A stretch of 30,261 bases of DNA from Candidatus Undinarchaeales archaeon (GCA_030753015.1 JASMDC010000043.1:1-30261), one strand, 5' to 3'; shown: positions 22,215 to 30,019, numbered from the stretch's first letter. Notes: generated by a model not told the origin, from the letters alone. Translations and numbers: made by a program.

Positions 22215-24167
22215 ATGGCCAAAGAATGCCCGTTGTGCGGTCGAGCTTACGAGGACGACTGCAGGTTCTGTGACGAGTGCGGGGAAGAGCTCAAGGACGC
22301 GGGTGGTGGTGGAAAGGTCGAGAAGATCGAGAAGACCGAGAAGGTGCTCATCAAGCAGGTACCGGTCATGGCGGGTGGTGGCGCCTCCTCGGAGGACATG
22401 ACACGGCTCGTCGGTGCCATCGAGAAGCTCGTAGAGAAGATGGGATCTGGCGGTGGCGGAGGAGGAGGAGGTGGCGGAATGGATTCCTCCAAGCCGATCG
22501 CGTTCTACCACGTCAAGGATCCCGCTCTGGAGAAGAAGAAGCACCACGGTGTCAAGGGCGTTGCCCTCCCCTCGCTCCGCGATACCGAGAACCTCCCTGA
22601 GGACTCCTCAGTTACGGGCAAGAAGTCCGACAGGATCGACAAGTCCAAGATCAACGAGACCTATCCCCTCATCCCGCGGCATCCCAAGCACCCGAAAGAG
22701 GTCAAGGCATGGGCCTGGATCAAGTACGATCCCAAAGCACAGGAGCTGGTGTACAACGTTATCGAGCCACCGCTCACGCCCAACGAGACGGATGCCATCG
22801 AGAAGATCAAGGCTCGTCTCGAGGAGCGCCTTGACATGGACTTCGGCGTGCTGTCGAAGGCCAAGGCCCACCTGCGCTACCTCACGGCCCAGATCGACAA
22901 ACTGCTGGAGTACTTCGACATCAAGCTCTCCAAACAGCAGATGGACAAGATCAAGTACTATATCTTCCGCGACTTCGTGGGGATGGGCAAGATCGAGCCC
23001 ATGATCCGCGACCCCAATATAGAGGACATCTCGTGCGACGGTATCGCTATCCCTATCTACATCTTCCACCGCAACTCGATCTACGGGGAGATGAGGTCCA
23101 ACGTCGCGTTCAAGACCAAGGAGGAGATGGACAACTTCGTGATGAAGATGGCCCAGAAGACGGGCAAGACCATCTCTGTGGCCGAGCCGCTCCTGGACGG
23201 CACGCTGCCCGACGGCAGCCGTCTGCAGGCCACCTACGGCTCGGACATCGCCCGTAAGGGTTCCAACTTCACCATCCGTAAATTCACCGATGAGCCGCTG
23301 ACGCCCATCCACCTCCTCCAGTACGGCACTGTCAACCACGAGGCTTTGGCCTATCTGTGGATCGTTGTGGAGGCGGGGAAATCCCTCCTAGTGGCCGGTC
23401 CGACAGCTACGGGGAAGACCACGATGTTGGGTTCTATCGCTCTTTTCATCAAGCCCGAGCAGAAGATCGTCAGCATCGAGGACACGGCCGAGCTGCGGCT
23501 GCCCCACCCCAACTGGTTGCCCCAGGTGGCCCGTTCGGACATGGGTGCGAAAGGGCATGGTACGGTCGACATGGCCGACCTGCTGAAGGCAGCCCTGCGA
23601 CAGAGGCCCGACTACATCCTGGTAGGCGAGGTACGAGGGGCAGAGGCAGCTATCATGTTCCAGGGGATGGCCACAGGTCACGCTGCCATGGGGACCATCC
23701 ACGCCGACGACCTCCAGAAGATCGTCGACCGACTCGTGACACCGCCCATCAACCTCTCTCCCGCTCTCATCCAGCACCTGGACGTCATCATCTTCATCGT
23801 TCGCACCCGTATGGCTGGCAAGTTCGTCCGTCGGGTGAGCGAGATCGTCGAGGTCGAGGACGTGGATGTGGAGTCCAAGCGTGCTGAACCGCGCATCATC
23901 TTCGAGTGGGACCCCACCAGCGACGAGCTGGAGCCCAACCAGTCGAGCCGCATCATCGGAGAGATCGCCCGTCTGCGTGGTATCAAGGGATCAAGTCTCC
24001 AGGCGGAGGTCATCCGACGCACAAACGTTCTGCGATGGGCCGAGTACAAGGGTGTTGTTAACTACAAGGCCGTTGGCCAGCTCATCGCCTCGTACTATCA
24101 GAATCCCGACGAAGTGCTTAAGCATATAAGAAAGGACCTGGAGGCTTTGAAGAGTGCCCAGTACTGA
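22215..24167 (+). CDS. Archaeal type II/IV secretion-type ATPase (FlaI/GspE/TadA superfamily) with N-terminal zinc ribbon
   Basis: The 650-residue hexameric-type motor ATPase has residues 4-26 as a double-CxxC zinc ribbon (CPLCGRAYEDDCRFCDECG). A low-complexity stretch with a run of glycines follows at about 76-86. From about residue 140 the archaeal secretion-ATPase N-domain (YPLIPRHPKHPKEVKAWAWI) leads to the motor: Walker A G395-T402 (GPTATGKT), an Asp-box region with SIEDTAELRLPHPNW, Walker B with E472 (ILVGEVRG) and His-box ATGHAAMGTIHADD. Such motors drive archaellum, pilus or secretion assembly with a FlaJ-type membrane protein. None is encoded next to it here; the flanking genes are coiled-coil proteins. 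The zinc ribbon and Gly linker are unusual additions. The start is one base after the previous stop. Confidence 0.88.
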   Translation: MAKECPLCGRAYEDDCRFCDECGEELKDAGGGGKVEKIEKTEKVLIKQVPVMAGGGASSEDMTRLVGAIEKLVEKMGSGGGGGGGGGGMDSSKPIAFYHVKDPALEKKKHHGVKGVALPSLRDTENLPEDSSVTGKKSDRIDKSKINETYPLIPRHPKHPKEVKAWAWIKYDPKAQELVYNVIEPPLTPNETDAIEKIKARLEERLDMDFGVLSKAKAHLRYLTAQIDKLLEYFDIKLSKQQMDKIKYYIFRDFVGMGKIEPMIRDPNIEDISCDGIAIPIYIFHRNSIYGEMRSNVAFKTKEEMDNFVMKMAQKTGKTISVAEPLLDGTLPDGSRLQATYGSDIARKGSNFTIRKFTDEPLTPIHLLQYGTVNHEALAYLWIVVEAGKSLLVAGPTATGKTTMLGSIALFIKPEQKIVSIEDTAELRLPHPNWLPQVARSDMGAKGHGTVDMADLLKAALRQRPDYILVGEVRGAEAAIMFQGMATGHAAMGTIHADDLQKIVDRLVTPPINLSPALIQHLDVIIFIVRTRMAGKFVRRVSEIVEVEDVDVESKRAEPRIIFEWDPTSDELEPNQSSRIIGEIARLRGIKGSSLQAEVIRRTNVLRWAEYKGVVNYKAVGQLIASYYQNPDEVLKHIRKDLEALKSAQY

Positions 24168-24561
24168 CGACCCGGTGGAGAAGAAGGCCCCTGAGAAGAA
24201 GGCCGAGGAAAAGAAGGAAGAGAAGAAGGTAGTGAAGAAGAAGGAAACGCCGAAGGTGACAGAGGCGGAATTAGCATCAGACGTTCGAAGCGTCATCCTC
24301 GACATCCACAAGGCGGTCTCTGATATCAACAAGAAGACCACCGACTTCGAGCGGCGACTAGGCGCCCTCGAGGAAGAGCTCGCCGAGAGCTCCAACGAGC
24401 TCAAGGTCCTTCGTATCTCCGTGTTCAAGACCCTCCCTGACACCGAGGAGACGCGCACTATCCACCGTCAGGCATCGAAGGAGCAGGCCGGTGAGGACGA
24501 GGAAATAGAGACCCTCACTCCTGACATGATGCGCAAGATCAGACGCGCCTCCAGACGCTGA
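24154..24561 (+). CDS. Charged coiled-coil protein, third gene of the secretion-ATPase operon
   Basis: The 135-residue protein has residues 8-40 made almost entirely of Lys, Glu, Ala and Pro. Residues about 45-95 form a clear coiled coil (VRSVILDIHKAVSDINKKTT and onward to ELKVLRISVF), followed by an acidic part and a basic C-terminus (MMRKIRRASRR). There is no membrane helix or enzyme motif. The GTG start at 24154 overlaps the ATPase gene by 14 bases, with GGAGG about 11 bases upstream, so it is translationally coupled and probably an accessory factor for the ATPase. Its position is where a FlaJ-type membrane gene would normally stand, but it is not one. A GC-rich hairpin follows its stop. 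Confidence 0.7.
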   Translation: MPSTDDPVEKKAPEKKAEEKKEEKKVVKKKETPKVTEAELASDVRSVILDIHKAVSDINKKTTDFERRLGALEEELAESSNELKVLRISVFKTLPDTEETRTIHRQASKEQAGEDEEIETLTPDMMRKIRRASRR

Positions 24562-24563
24562 CC

Positions 24564-24577
24564 GGGGCGACCGCCCC
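24564..24577 (+). terminator. GC-rich inverted repeat after the ATPase operon
   Basis: GGGGCG-AC-CGCCCC is a perfect 6-base inverted repeat directly after the stop at 24561. No T run follows, so it may be a processing or stabilising hairpin, not a classical terminator. Confidence 0.3.
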
Positions 24578-24596
24578 CTATGATGTCACGCTCACA

Positions 24597-24606
24597 GTTA
24601 TACAAA
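24597..24606 (+). promoter_or_regulatory. TATA-like element upstream of the tRNA
   Basis: GTTATACAAA lies in the gap before the tRNA, about 15 bases from the mature 5' end. This is a little close, so either the transcript starts very near the tRNA or another element is used. Confidence 0.35.
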
Positions 24607-24615
24607 TGGTACGAT

Positions 24616-24689
24616 GGGCTCGTGGCCTAGTTGGATAAGGCGACGGCCTTCTAAGCCGTAGATCGCGGGTTCAAATCCCGTCGGGCCCA
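24616..24689 (+). tRNA. tRNA-Arg (anticodon TCT)
   Basis: The 74-base cloverleaf has a 7-base acceptor stem GGGCTCG/CGGGCCC (one G-T pair), a D arm closed by GCCT/AGGC around AGTTGGATA, an anticodon arm ACGGC-CTTCTAA-GCCGT with anticodon TCT reading AGA, and a T arm GCGGG-TTCAAAT-CCCGT. The discriminator base is A and CCA is not encoded, as is common in archaea. There is no intron in the anticodon loop. A run of six T follows. Confidence 0.95.
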
Positions 24690-24694
24690 TCACC

Positions 24695-24700
24695 TTTTTT
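24695..24700 (+). terminator. T-run terminator after the tRNA
   Basis: Six consecutive T follow the tRNA within 6 bases. Oligo-T on the non-template strand is the usual archaeal termination signal. Confidence 0.6.
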
Positions 24701-24718
24701 CTTCTTGGGATCTCCCGC

Positions 24719-27700
24719 TCACGCCTCCGCGTCGACCCGGACAGCCTCGTCGAGCAGCGCTCGGACACCCGCCTCGCGTCGGCAGTACAGGAGCACGCTG
24801 CGTGCCTGGGCGGGTGACGATCCAAGCGCCTTTGCGGCCACCGCCACTGTCGGCTGGGACCCGGGATGGCCCACTAGGTACTCGAGCACGTCCATGGCCA
24901 GAGCCTCCAGTTCGTCGTTATCCACACGCTTGCCATCCTCCTCGAGCACTGATAGGTCGGATAGGGCATCGAGCAGGTTCAGAGCGCTGCGGAGGTCTGT
25001 CAGGGTAGCATCCACCTTCCCAGCGATATCAAGGAATGGGGGTGCGGGCCCTGCTCCGTCCCATACGACCAGGGCCATATCGGTAATCTCACCAAGGCGA
25101 GTGGCTTCCTTGTTCGAGATGTCAGAGGGTCGTACGGTCTCGGTGTCACGGTCCAGCGCGTCCAGGTATCCAAGTGCCTCGGCGACCAGGGACGGTCGCT
25201 CGCCGGTGAGTGCCACGACCTCCTCCAGCTCGACGTCCTTCAGTCCACCGCGCGTCTCGGCCACGTCGTGAAGGAGCTTTTCGATCATGTTCACGCGTCT
25301 TTTCGGGAGAGTCGCGGGCTCCACTGTCACGTCCTTGAGAGAATCCAGGTGGGAGAGCGCCCGCCATAACGTGCCCAGTCCCAATCCCGCGCGTCGCGCC
25401 AGGACCCGCCGGGGGAGTCCCCGGATACGTCCGCCGATCGTGATGACGAGCTTGCCTGCGGCCTTGTCCACAGGCGCGGTACCGCGCCCTGCGTCTGTAG
25501 GGCGGTCGAGAAGGTCACGATCGAACCCGAGGAGCTTGCGTGCCACCTCCATGGTTATGTCGAGAGCTAGCGCTACGGTACCAGCGTCGTCCTCAGGATC
25601 GAGCTCTGCGACCAACCGGGTCGAGAGCACGTCAAGGTGCTTGAATTCGTCCTTGGAAAGTGCCATCGTGTCCAGCTCTACAGGCGAGACGAATGCATGG
25701 AATCCACCCGAAAGGAGGCCCTCCAAGCGGTCCCTCGGGACACGGAGCACGGCGAACAGCTCGACCTCGTTGGGCAACCGGCCACGCTCGGAGCGGAAGA
25801 GGCACATCTTGAGACAGTCGGCGTCCTTCTCTCGTGCGATATCCCCTCGGAGGGCACGGCCCACAAGTGGACCGCGCATCGTGCCCGCACGCTCCCATTC
25901 CACCATCTTGAGCAGACGATCAACATCGAGATAAGGATGCTCGCGCTCGAGCCACGCGCCCACCTTCTTTAGATGGAGGATCTCTGCGGCATCCTCGGAT
26001 CGATCCTCGATCACGCCACCGAGGTCGGCAAGCCTCCGTACGCGAGTACCTGCCACATTGAGCCCGCGTGACGCCGTGACTGCCGTGACCAGGGGAAGGA
26101 CCTCGCGAACGACCTCCCAGGACAGGGTTCTCCTGCGCTCGGGACGGACGATACAGTCCTCCACGGGTCGCAGTAGTCCCGCATGAATCCAGGAGCGACA
26201 GGCGGCATCCCAGTCCTCTGCTTTGGCGTAGCAGGTTCCTGCGCGCTCCCAGAGGCGGGCCTGGTAGAAGCATGAACCGGCCTTGGCCCACTTGCGGGCA
26301 GTCTCGTAACATGTACCGGCCCGGTCCCATTCGCAGGCCTTCTCGTAGCACTTGCCGGCCTTTGCAGGCTTTTTCGCGTCCTCGTGGCACTCACCGGCCA
26401 GAATCCACTCACCTGCCCCCGAGTAACATCGGGCAGCGGCCTCGAGCTTCCCGAGCTCTCGTAACAGTTCTCCAGCACGTGAGAGGTGGCCCGCCGCCTC
26501 AAGGTTCCGTGCGGCCGCTGGTAGGTCATTGGCCTGGAGGAACGCTTCGGCCGCTCGAGCGTGCTCAGCGATGGTCTCGAGGCAACGGCCCTCGTTAGCA
26601 TGGTCGCCGCTCACTTGGTAGCGGTCGGCGGCCTTGTCGAGCGCCCCTGCCTTCTCCCAGGCGATCGCGGCCTTGGCCGGCAACCGTGCACGGTCGAACA
26701 TCTCAGCAGCGTCGGTGTGGCTCTCTACCGTCATGAAGCACTCACCGGCCCGGTTCCACACGCGTGCTTTGCGGTAGAGCGCCGCGGCGTCACCGATCTC
26801 CCCGGCCTGCTCCATGCACTCAGCAGCATCCTTGTAATCGTCTGCACGCTCGTAGCACTCGCCAGCCTCCTTCAGCATCTGGGCCCGCTCGTAGCTCTCG
26901 GCCGCTTCGTGCCAGGACTTCGCGTTGGCGAACGAGTCGCCCGCTTTATCCCATTCCTCGACCTTTCTGAACGATTGACCCGCATCCCGCCATTCCTTCG
27001 CCTTGAAGAAGGCCCTGCCCGCTTCGAGGTCCAGACCTGTGGCCCGGAAGCAGCGTCCAGCACGGTCCCACTCCTCGGCTTCGTTGTACGCAAGGGCGGC
27101 CGGCTCCATGAGCTCCGCGTTCTCGAAGCACTCACCGGCCAGCTCGTACGCTTCGCCCTTCTCGAAGGCCGTACCTGCTCGCTCCATCTGCTCCAGCTCC
27201 TGCCAGAGCTTACCGGCATCGACCCATCGCTCGAGCTTCTCGTAGGCCTCGGCAAGGAGATCGCGCTCTCCCGCCTTCTTGAGGAGGGGGACCGCTCGCT
27301 CGTACTTCCCGGCCTTGAAGAAGGACCGTCCCGCCTTCTCCGACGCCTTGGCCTTGAGATGGTCTTCGGCCGCTTCCTTCCACGCCCCTGCCTCCTCGAA
27401 CGCATGGGCTGCGTTTTCCCACATCTCAGCGTTCTCGTAGCATCGGGCCGCGTTCTTCCAGTCGGCGGCCTTCTCCAGGGCGGCACCTGCCTTGGTCCAC
27501 GCACCGGCCTTCCCGTAATGAACTCCTGCGCGGCCCCATTCATCGGCACGCTCGAAATTACGGGCAGCGGACAGGTCGTCACCGACCTTGGCGAAGATCC
27601 GACCGGCCTTCTTCCATTCCTTTGCCTTCTCCCACGCCTCGGCCGCCTCGGGGTACAACTTGCACTTCTCGAAGCAAGGTGCTGCCCGTGCCCAATGCTC

Positions 27701-28558
27701 GGCCTTGACGAGGTCGGTGGCGGCCAACTTCCAGTCCTTCAGGCGGATGCGGTTCTTAGCAGCATGTGCCCAGAGGCCCGCCTTCTCCAGTAGGTCTGCG
27801 GACTTCTCGAACTCACCCAGCTTCTCGTAGCAGATGCCAGCCCCACGGAGGTCCTCGACCTCCTCGCAGAGGCGCACTGCCTTCTGCCATTGCTTCGCTC
27901 GCATGTAGTTGAGGGCTGCGCGTCCAGGGACCTTGGCGGCATTGAAGAGAGCAGCGGCATGCATCCATCGTTCGAGCCGCTCGGAAGCGACCGCCGCGTT
28001 CATGACATCGCCCGATTTCTTGAAGGCGACGAAGGCACCCTCCCACTCTCCTGCCAGGGCGTACTCCTCACCAGCAAGGTCCCACATGTTCCCCTGCTCA
28101 AAGCAGTCCGCGGCCTTGAGATGGTCACCCGTTGCTGCGTACACCTCACCGGCCTCGACCCAGGCGCGAGCCATTTCAAGGTGTCGTCCCGCTTCCTCCA
28201 GCCGTCCTAGCTTGCGAGCGAGCCGACCTGCCTCCAACCAGTCCTCGAGATGTACGAAAACACCAAGGAGCCGGTCAATCTTCCCGGCCTTCTCCCAGGC
28301 CCGTGCAGCCTTTTCCCAGCTGCGCGCCGATTCCCATGCATGTGCTGCCTTCTCCCAGTTACCGGCCTTCCAATGCTCATAGGCGGCTCGCTCCCAGGCA
28401 TCTCGTGCCCGGTTCGGGTGTTGGGCGGCGTCCCAGCAGCGACCGGCGTCCTCCCAGTTGTTGGCCTTCTCGTACAGGTTTGCGGCTTCAACGAACTCGC
28501 CCTGTCCCTCGGCCGTCCTGGCCCGACCAGCATCCCCGAAGAGGTTCTCGAGCACCAC
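24719..28558 (-). CDS. Giant 13-residue-repeat protein with a separate C-terminal domain
   Basis: The product has 1279 residues. Residues 25-798 consist of 59 complete tandem units of exactly 13 residues, broken only by a 7-residue part-unit (51-57). Typical units are AGTCYETARKWAK and AAEAWEKAKEWKK. The consensus is Ala, then Ala or Gly, a large aromatic or aliphatic residue at position 5, Ala at 8 and often Trp at 11, fitting a solenoid of short amphipathic helices. General annotation would call it TPR-like, but TPR has a 34-residue period. Residues 799-1279 are unrelated to the repeats and contain several segments resembling winged-helix domains. There is no signal peptide or membrane helix, so it is probably a cytoplasmic scaffold. 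The GTG start at 28558 follows the TATA element at 28592-28601. A GTG directly after it is an alternative. It is monocistronic, ending next to the tRNA. No function can be named. Confidence 0.9.
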   Translation of the reverse strand: MVLENLFGDAGRARTAEGQGEFVEAANLYEKANNWEDAGRCWDAAQHPNRARDAWERAAYEHWKAGNWEKAAHAWESARSWEKAARAWEKAGKIDRLLGVFVHLEDWLEAGRLARKLGRLEEAGRHLEMARAWVEAGEVYAATGDHLKAADCFEQGNMWDLAGEEYALAGEWEGAFVAFKKSGDVMNAAVASERLERWMHAAALFNAAKVPGRAALNYMRAKQWQKAVRLCEEVEDLRGAGICYEKLGEFEKSADLLEKAGLWAHAAKNRIRLKDWKLAATDLVKAEHWARAAPCFEKCKLYPEAAEAWEKAKEWKKAGRIFAKVGDDLSAARNFERADEWGRAGVHYGKAGAWTKAGAALEKAADWKNAARCYENAEMWENAAHAFEEAGAWKEAAEDHLKAKASEKAGRSFFKAGKYERAVPLLKKAGERDLLAEAYEKLERWVDAGKLWQELEQMERAGTAFEKGEAYELAGECFENAELMEPAALAYNEAEEWDRAGRCFRATGLDLEAGRAFFKAKEWRDAGQSFRKVEEWDKAGDSFANAKSWHEAAESYERAQMLKEAGECYERADDYKDAAECMEQAGEIGDAAALYRKARVWNRAGECFMTVESHTDAAEMFDRARLPAKAAIAWEKAGALDKAADRYQVSGDHANEGRCLETIAEHARAAEAFLQANDLPAAARNLEAAGHLSRAGELLRELGKLEAAARCYSGAGEWILAGECHEDAKKPAKAGKCYEKACEWDRAGTCYETARKWAKAGSCFYQARLWERAGTCYAKAEDWDAACRSWIHAGLLRPVEDCIVRPERRRTLSWEVVREVLPLVTAVTASRGLNVAGTRVRRLADLGGVIEDRSEDAAEILHLKKVGAWLEREHPYLDVDRLLKMVEWERAGTMRGPLVGRALRGDIAREKDADCLKMCLFRSERGRLPNEVELFAVLRVPRDRLEGLLSGGFHAFVSPVELDTMALSKDEFKHLDVLSTRLVAELDPEDDAGTVALALDITMEVARKLLGFDRDLLDRPTDAGRGTAPVDKAAGKLVITIGGRIRGLPRRVLARRAGLGLGTLWRALSHLDSLKDVTVEPATLPKRRVNMIEKLLHDVAETRGGLKDVELEEVVALTGERPSLVAEALGYLDALDRDTETVRPSDISNKEATRLGEITDMALVVWDGAGPAPPFLDIAGKVDATLTDLRSALNLLDALSDLSVLEEDGKRVDNDELEALAMDVLEYLVGHPGSQPTVAVAAKALGSSPAQARSVLLYCRREAGVRALLDEAVRVDAEA
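26165..28486 (-). repeat. Tract of 39-base coding repeats (59 units of 13 codons)
   Basis: Each unit is 39 bases. The units are diverged at DNA level but keep register over 2.3 kb with a single break of 21 bases. By hand count, position 1 is Ala in 55 of 59 units, position 2 is Ala or Gly in 54, and position 11 is Trp in 29. The last four units (26204-26359) are the most alike, which suggests later duplication at that end. Confidence 0.9.
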
Positions 28559-28591
28559 GTATGACTACCTACACGTCATCTTCTGCATGAA

Positions 28592-28601
28592 GTTTTATAT
28601 G
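28592..28601 (-). promoter_or_regulatory. TATA element for the giant repeat protein gene
   Basis: CATATAAAAC on the minus strand lies about 38 bases before the GTG at 28558. It implies a leader of about 10 bases. Confidence 0.5.
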
Positions 28602-28645
28602 AATAAGGCACCGCTAAGCGTCCAAATCTGGCCCGGTTCCCCAGA

Positions 28646-28697
28646 TGTTCCATGTTGTTCCATGTCCCGTTCACTGTATTTATATATCCGGAACGGG
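28646..28697. promoter_or_regulatory. TATA element with flanking inverted repeat and adjacent direct repeat
   Basis: TATTTATATATCC (28677-28689) sits between the arms of a 7-base inverted repeat, CCCGTTC (28666-28672) and GAACGGG (28691-28697). Next to it, TGTTCCATG occurs twice in tandem (28646-28654 and 28656-28664). This arrangement is typical of a promoter with a repressor or activator site. It could serve either the giant gene or the interrupted frame on the plus strand. Confidence 0.4.
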
Positions 28698-28742
28698 TGA
28701 ATACTTAAACGGCGTGCGTAGGGAACCGAGTCCCTCACGTAG

Positions 28743-29222
28743 ACAAAAAAAGGCAACGACCGCTCTGACCACGTGCGTGCGATGCGCGCACTCGACCACG
28801 ATTACTGGCACCACAACGATGTCGATGGTGCCCGGTCCCTCCACGCCTCCCCAGAGGCCCGCACTGAAAACGCCTTCCCCCTCCCCAACCCCGACGACGG
28901 TTGGTGACTCGGCGTGGGCCTCATTGTATCCTTTTTCTACCGGAGACCCACCGTATAACCTAATATTGGATGGTCACTCTCCATCCCACCCATGGCCCTC
29001 ACACCCTCCGATGACCGCTAGCGTCACATCGTTCGGTATTCACAGGCCGATACTATCAGCGGATTGTTGGATATGTTCCCGGAACTTGTCATCGAGGACA
29101 CCGTGTATGGTAGCTTCGGGAAGACCGGTGGCGCTCTCTGTCCGGGAGGATCAGTAGGTGCCATCGTGGGCATATGCGTTGCGCTGACTTTGTCTCCGTC
29201 GACAGGCTCGCATAAGCACTAG
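28743..29222 (+). pseudogene. Interrupted coding-like region in the 660-base gap
   Basis: Apart from promoter elements this is all the gap between the giant gene and the KaiC-like gene holds. A single plus-strand frame looks coding but is cut by TGA (about 28908), TAA (28956) and TAG (29019). Its parts are a polar segment after ATG 28782 (RALDHDYWHHNDVDGAR), a hydrophobic piece (LGVGLIVSFFYRR), then from ATG 28992 MALTPSDDR, TAG, and an open run to 29222 (ADTISGLLDMFPELVIED, GGALCPGGSVGAIVGICVAL). The final TAG overlaps the KaiC-like gene's TAG in a shared CTAG, as in the real convergent pair at 4657-4660. A TATA-like GTATAACC (28953-28960) precedes ATG 28992. It may be a decayed membrane-protein gene, two tiny genes or a recoded one. 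A 170-codon frame overlapping it (28645-29157) has poor composition. Confidence 0.35.
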
Positions 29223-29941
29223 ATGTACTTCTCGTGGACCTGGAGACCCTTCTCCGAAATGGTGTAATTGAACCTGACGGTCGGGTGGTCCGTATAGCGC
29301 ATCTTGCGCACGAGGATCGTAGGATTCAGGTCATAGTCCCGTTCCTCGAACTTCAGCACGATCACGCCATCGGAGATGAAGCTCTCCACACCGAACCGGT
29401 CCACGGCGCTGGATCCTTCCTCCACCTCGACGGTGAGCAGGGTAGTGACCTCCTGTTCCTTAAGGTAGTCACAGAACCTGAAGAGGTCGAACCGGAACTC
29501 CGCGGTGTCCTCGTACCGGAACGCGACCGCTGTGAGCGAGTCGAGCACGACCCGCTTGATACCGAATCCTTCGATGTAGGTACCAATGAGCTTTGTGAGG
29601 TGCTCGAGGTCGAGGATACCGCCACGCGCCCGTTCCTCGGACGTCCCAATCACCTTTCGCAGGGCCGCGCCGTCGACGATCTGGAAGCGCTCGTCGAACA
29701 CAGAGGTATCGAGGTTCATACTGTTGATGACCTTCATCAGGTTCTCACTGCGCTCGTCCAGGGTGATATAGAGCCCGGGCTCGCCATTGAGGGCACCGTG
29801 GTAGAGGTACTGGAGTCCAAGGAATGTCTTCCCGGCCCCCGTGCTGCCGGACACCAGAACGATGTTTCCTTCAGGGATCCCCCCATCAAGGAGGGTATCA
29901 AGCCCCTTCACGCCAGTAGCGATCCGCTTCATCTCTACCAT
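29219..29941 (-). CDS. Single-domain KaiC-like ATPase
   Basis: The 240-residue protein of the RecA/KaiC superfamily has Walker A G32-T39 (GSTGAGKT) after the typical lead GVKGLDTLLDGGIPEGNIVLV. It has the acidic pair after strand 2 (YITLDERSENL, D62/E63) and Walker B with D134 (VVLDSLTA). It has only one of the two KaiC domains, as is usual for archaeal homologues, which are linked to signalling and to motility regulation rather than a proven clock. No membrane segment is present. The ATG at 29941 is preceded by TATA element ATTTAAATAAT (29973-29983), with an inverted repeat between TATA and start. It lies upstream of an interrupted frame and next to the 3' end of a TPR gene on the same strand, with its own promoter. 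Confidence 0.9.
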   Translation of the reverse strand: MVEMKRIATGVKGLDTLLDGGIPEGNIVLVSGSTGAGKTFLGLQYLYHGALNGEPGLYITLDERSENLMKVINSMNLDTSVFDERFQIVDGAALRKVIGTSEERARGGILDLEHLTKLIGTYIEGFGIKRVVLDSLTAVAFRYEDTAEFRFDLFRFCDYLKEQEVTTLLTVEVEEGSSAVDRFGVESFISDGVIVLKFEERDYDLNPTILVRKMRYTDHPTVRFNYTISEKGLQVHEKYI

Positions 29942-29953
29942 GGTAACCGTCCA

Positions 29954-29972
29954 CCGAGGGCAACACCCTCGG
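29954..29972. promoter_or_regulatory. Inverted repeat (operator candidate) in the KaiC-like gene promoter
   Basis: CCGAGGG-CAACA-CCCTCGG is a perfect 7-base inverted repeat with a 5-base spacer. It lies immediately downstream of the TATA element (29973-29983, minus strand) and before the expected transcript start near 29951. A protein bound there would block initiation. Confidence 0.5.
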
Positions 29973-30019
29973 ATTATTTAAATCAAACCTCAGCGTTCCG
30001 CCCGCGTACGGGAAAGAGG

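Noticed and set aside
26561-27793. A 410-codon open frame on the plus strand, antisense to the 13-residue repeat tract
   Set aside because: It mirrors the repeat gene in a GC-rich frame, has a repetitive Leu/Arg/Gly composition and has no promoter. The regular 13-residue pattern on the minus strand is decisive.
28645-29157. A 170-codon plus-strand frame in the gap
   Set aside because: Composition (Ser, Thr, Pro, His) is that of a shadow frame, it begins before the promoter element, and another frame of the same strand looks more protein-like.
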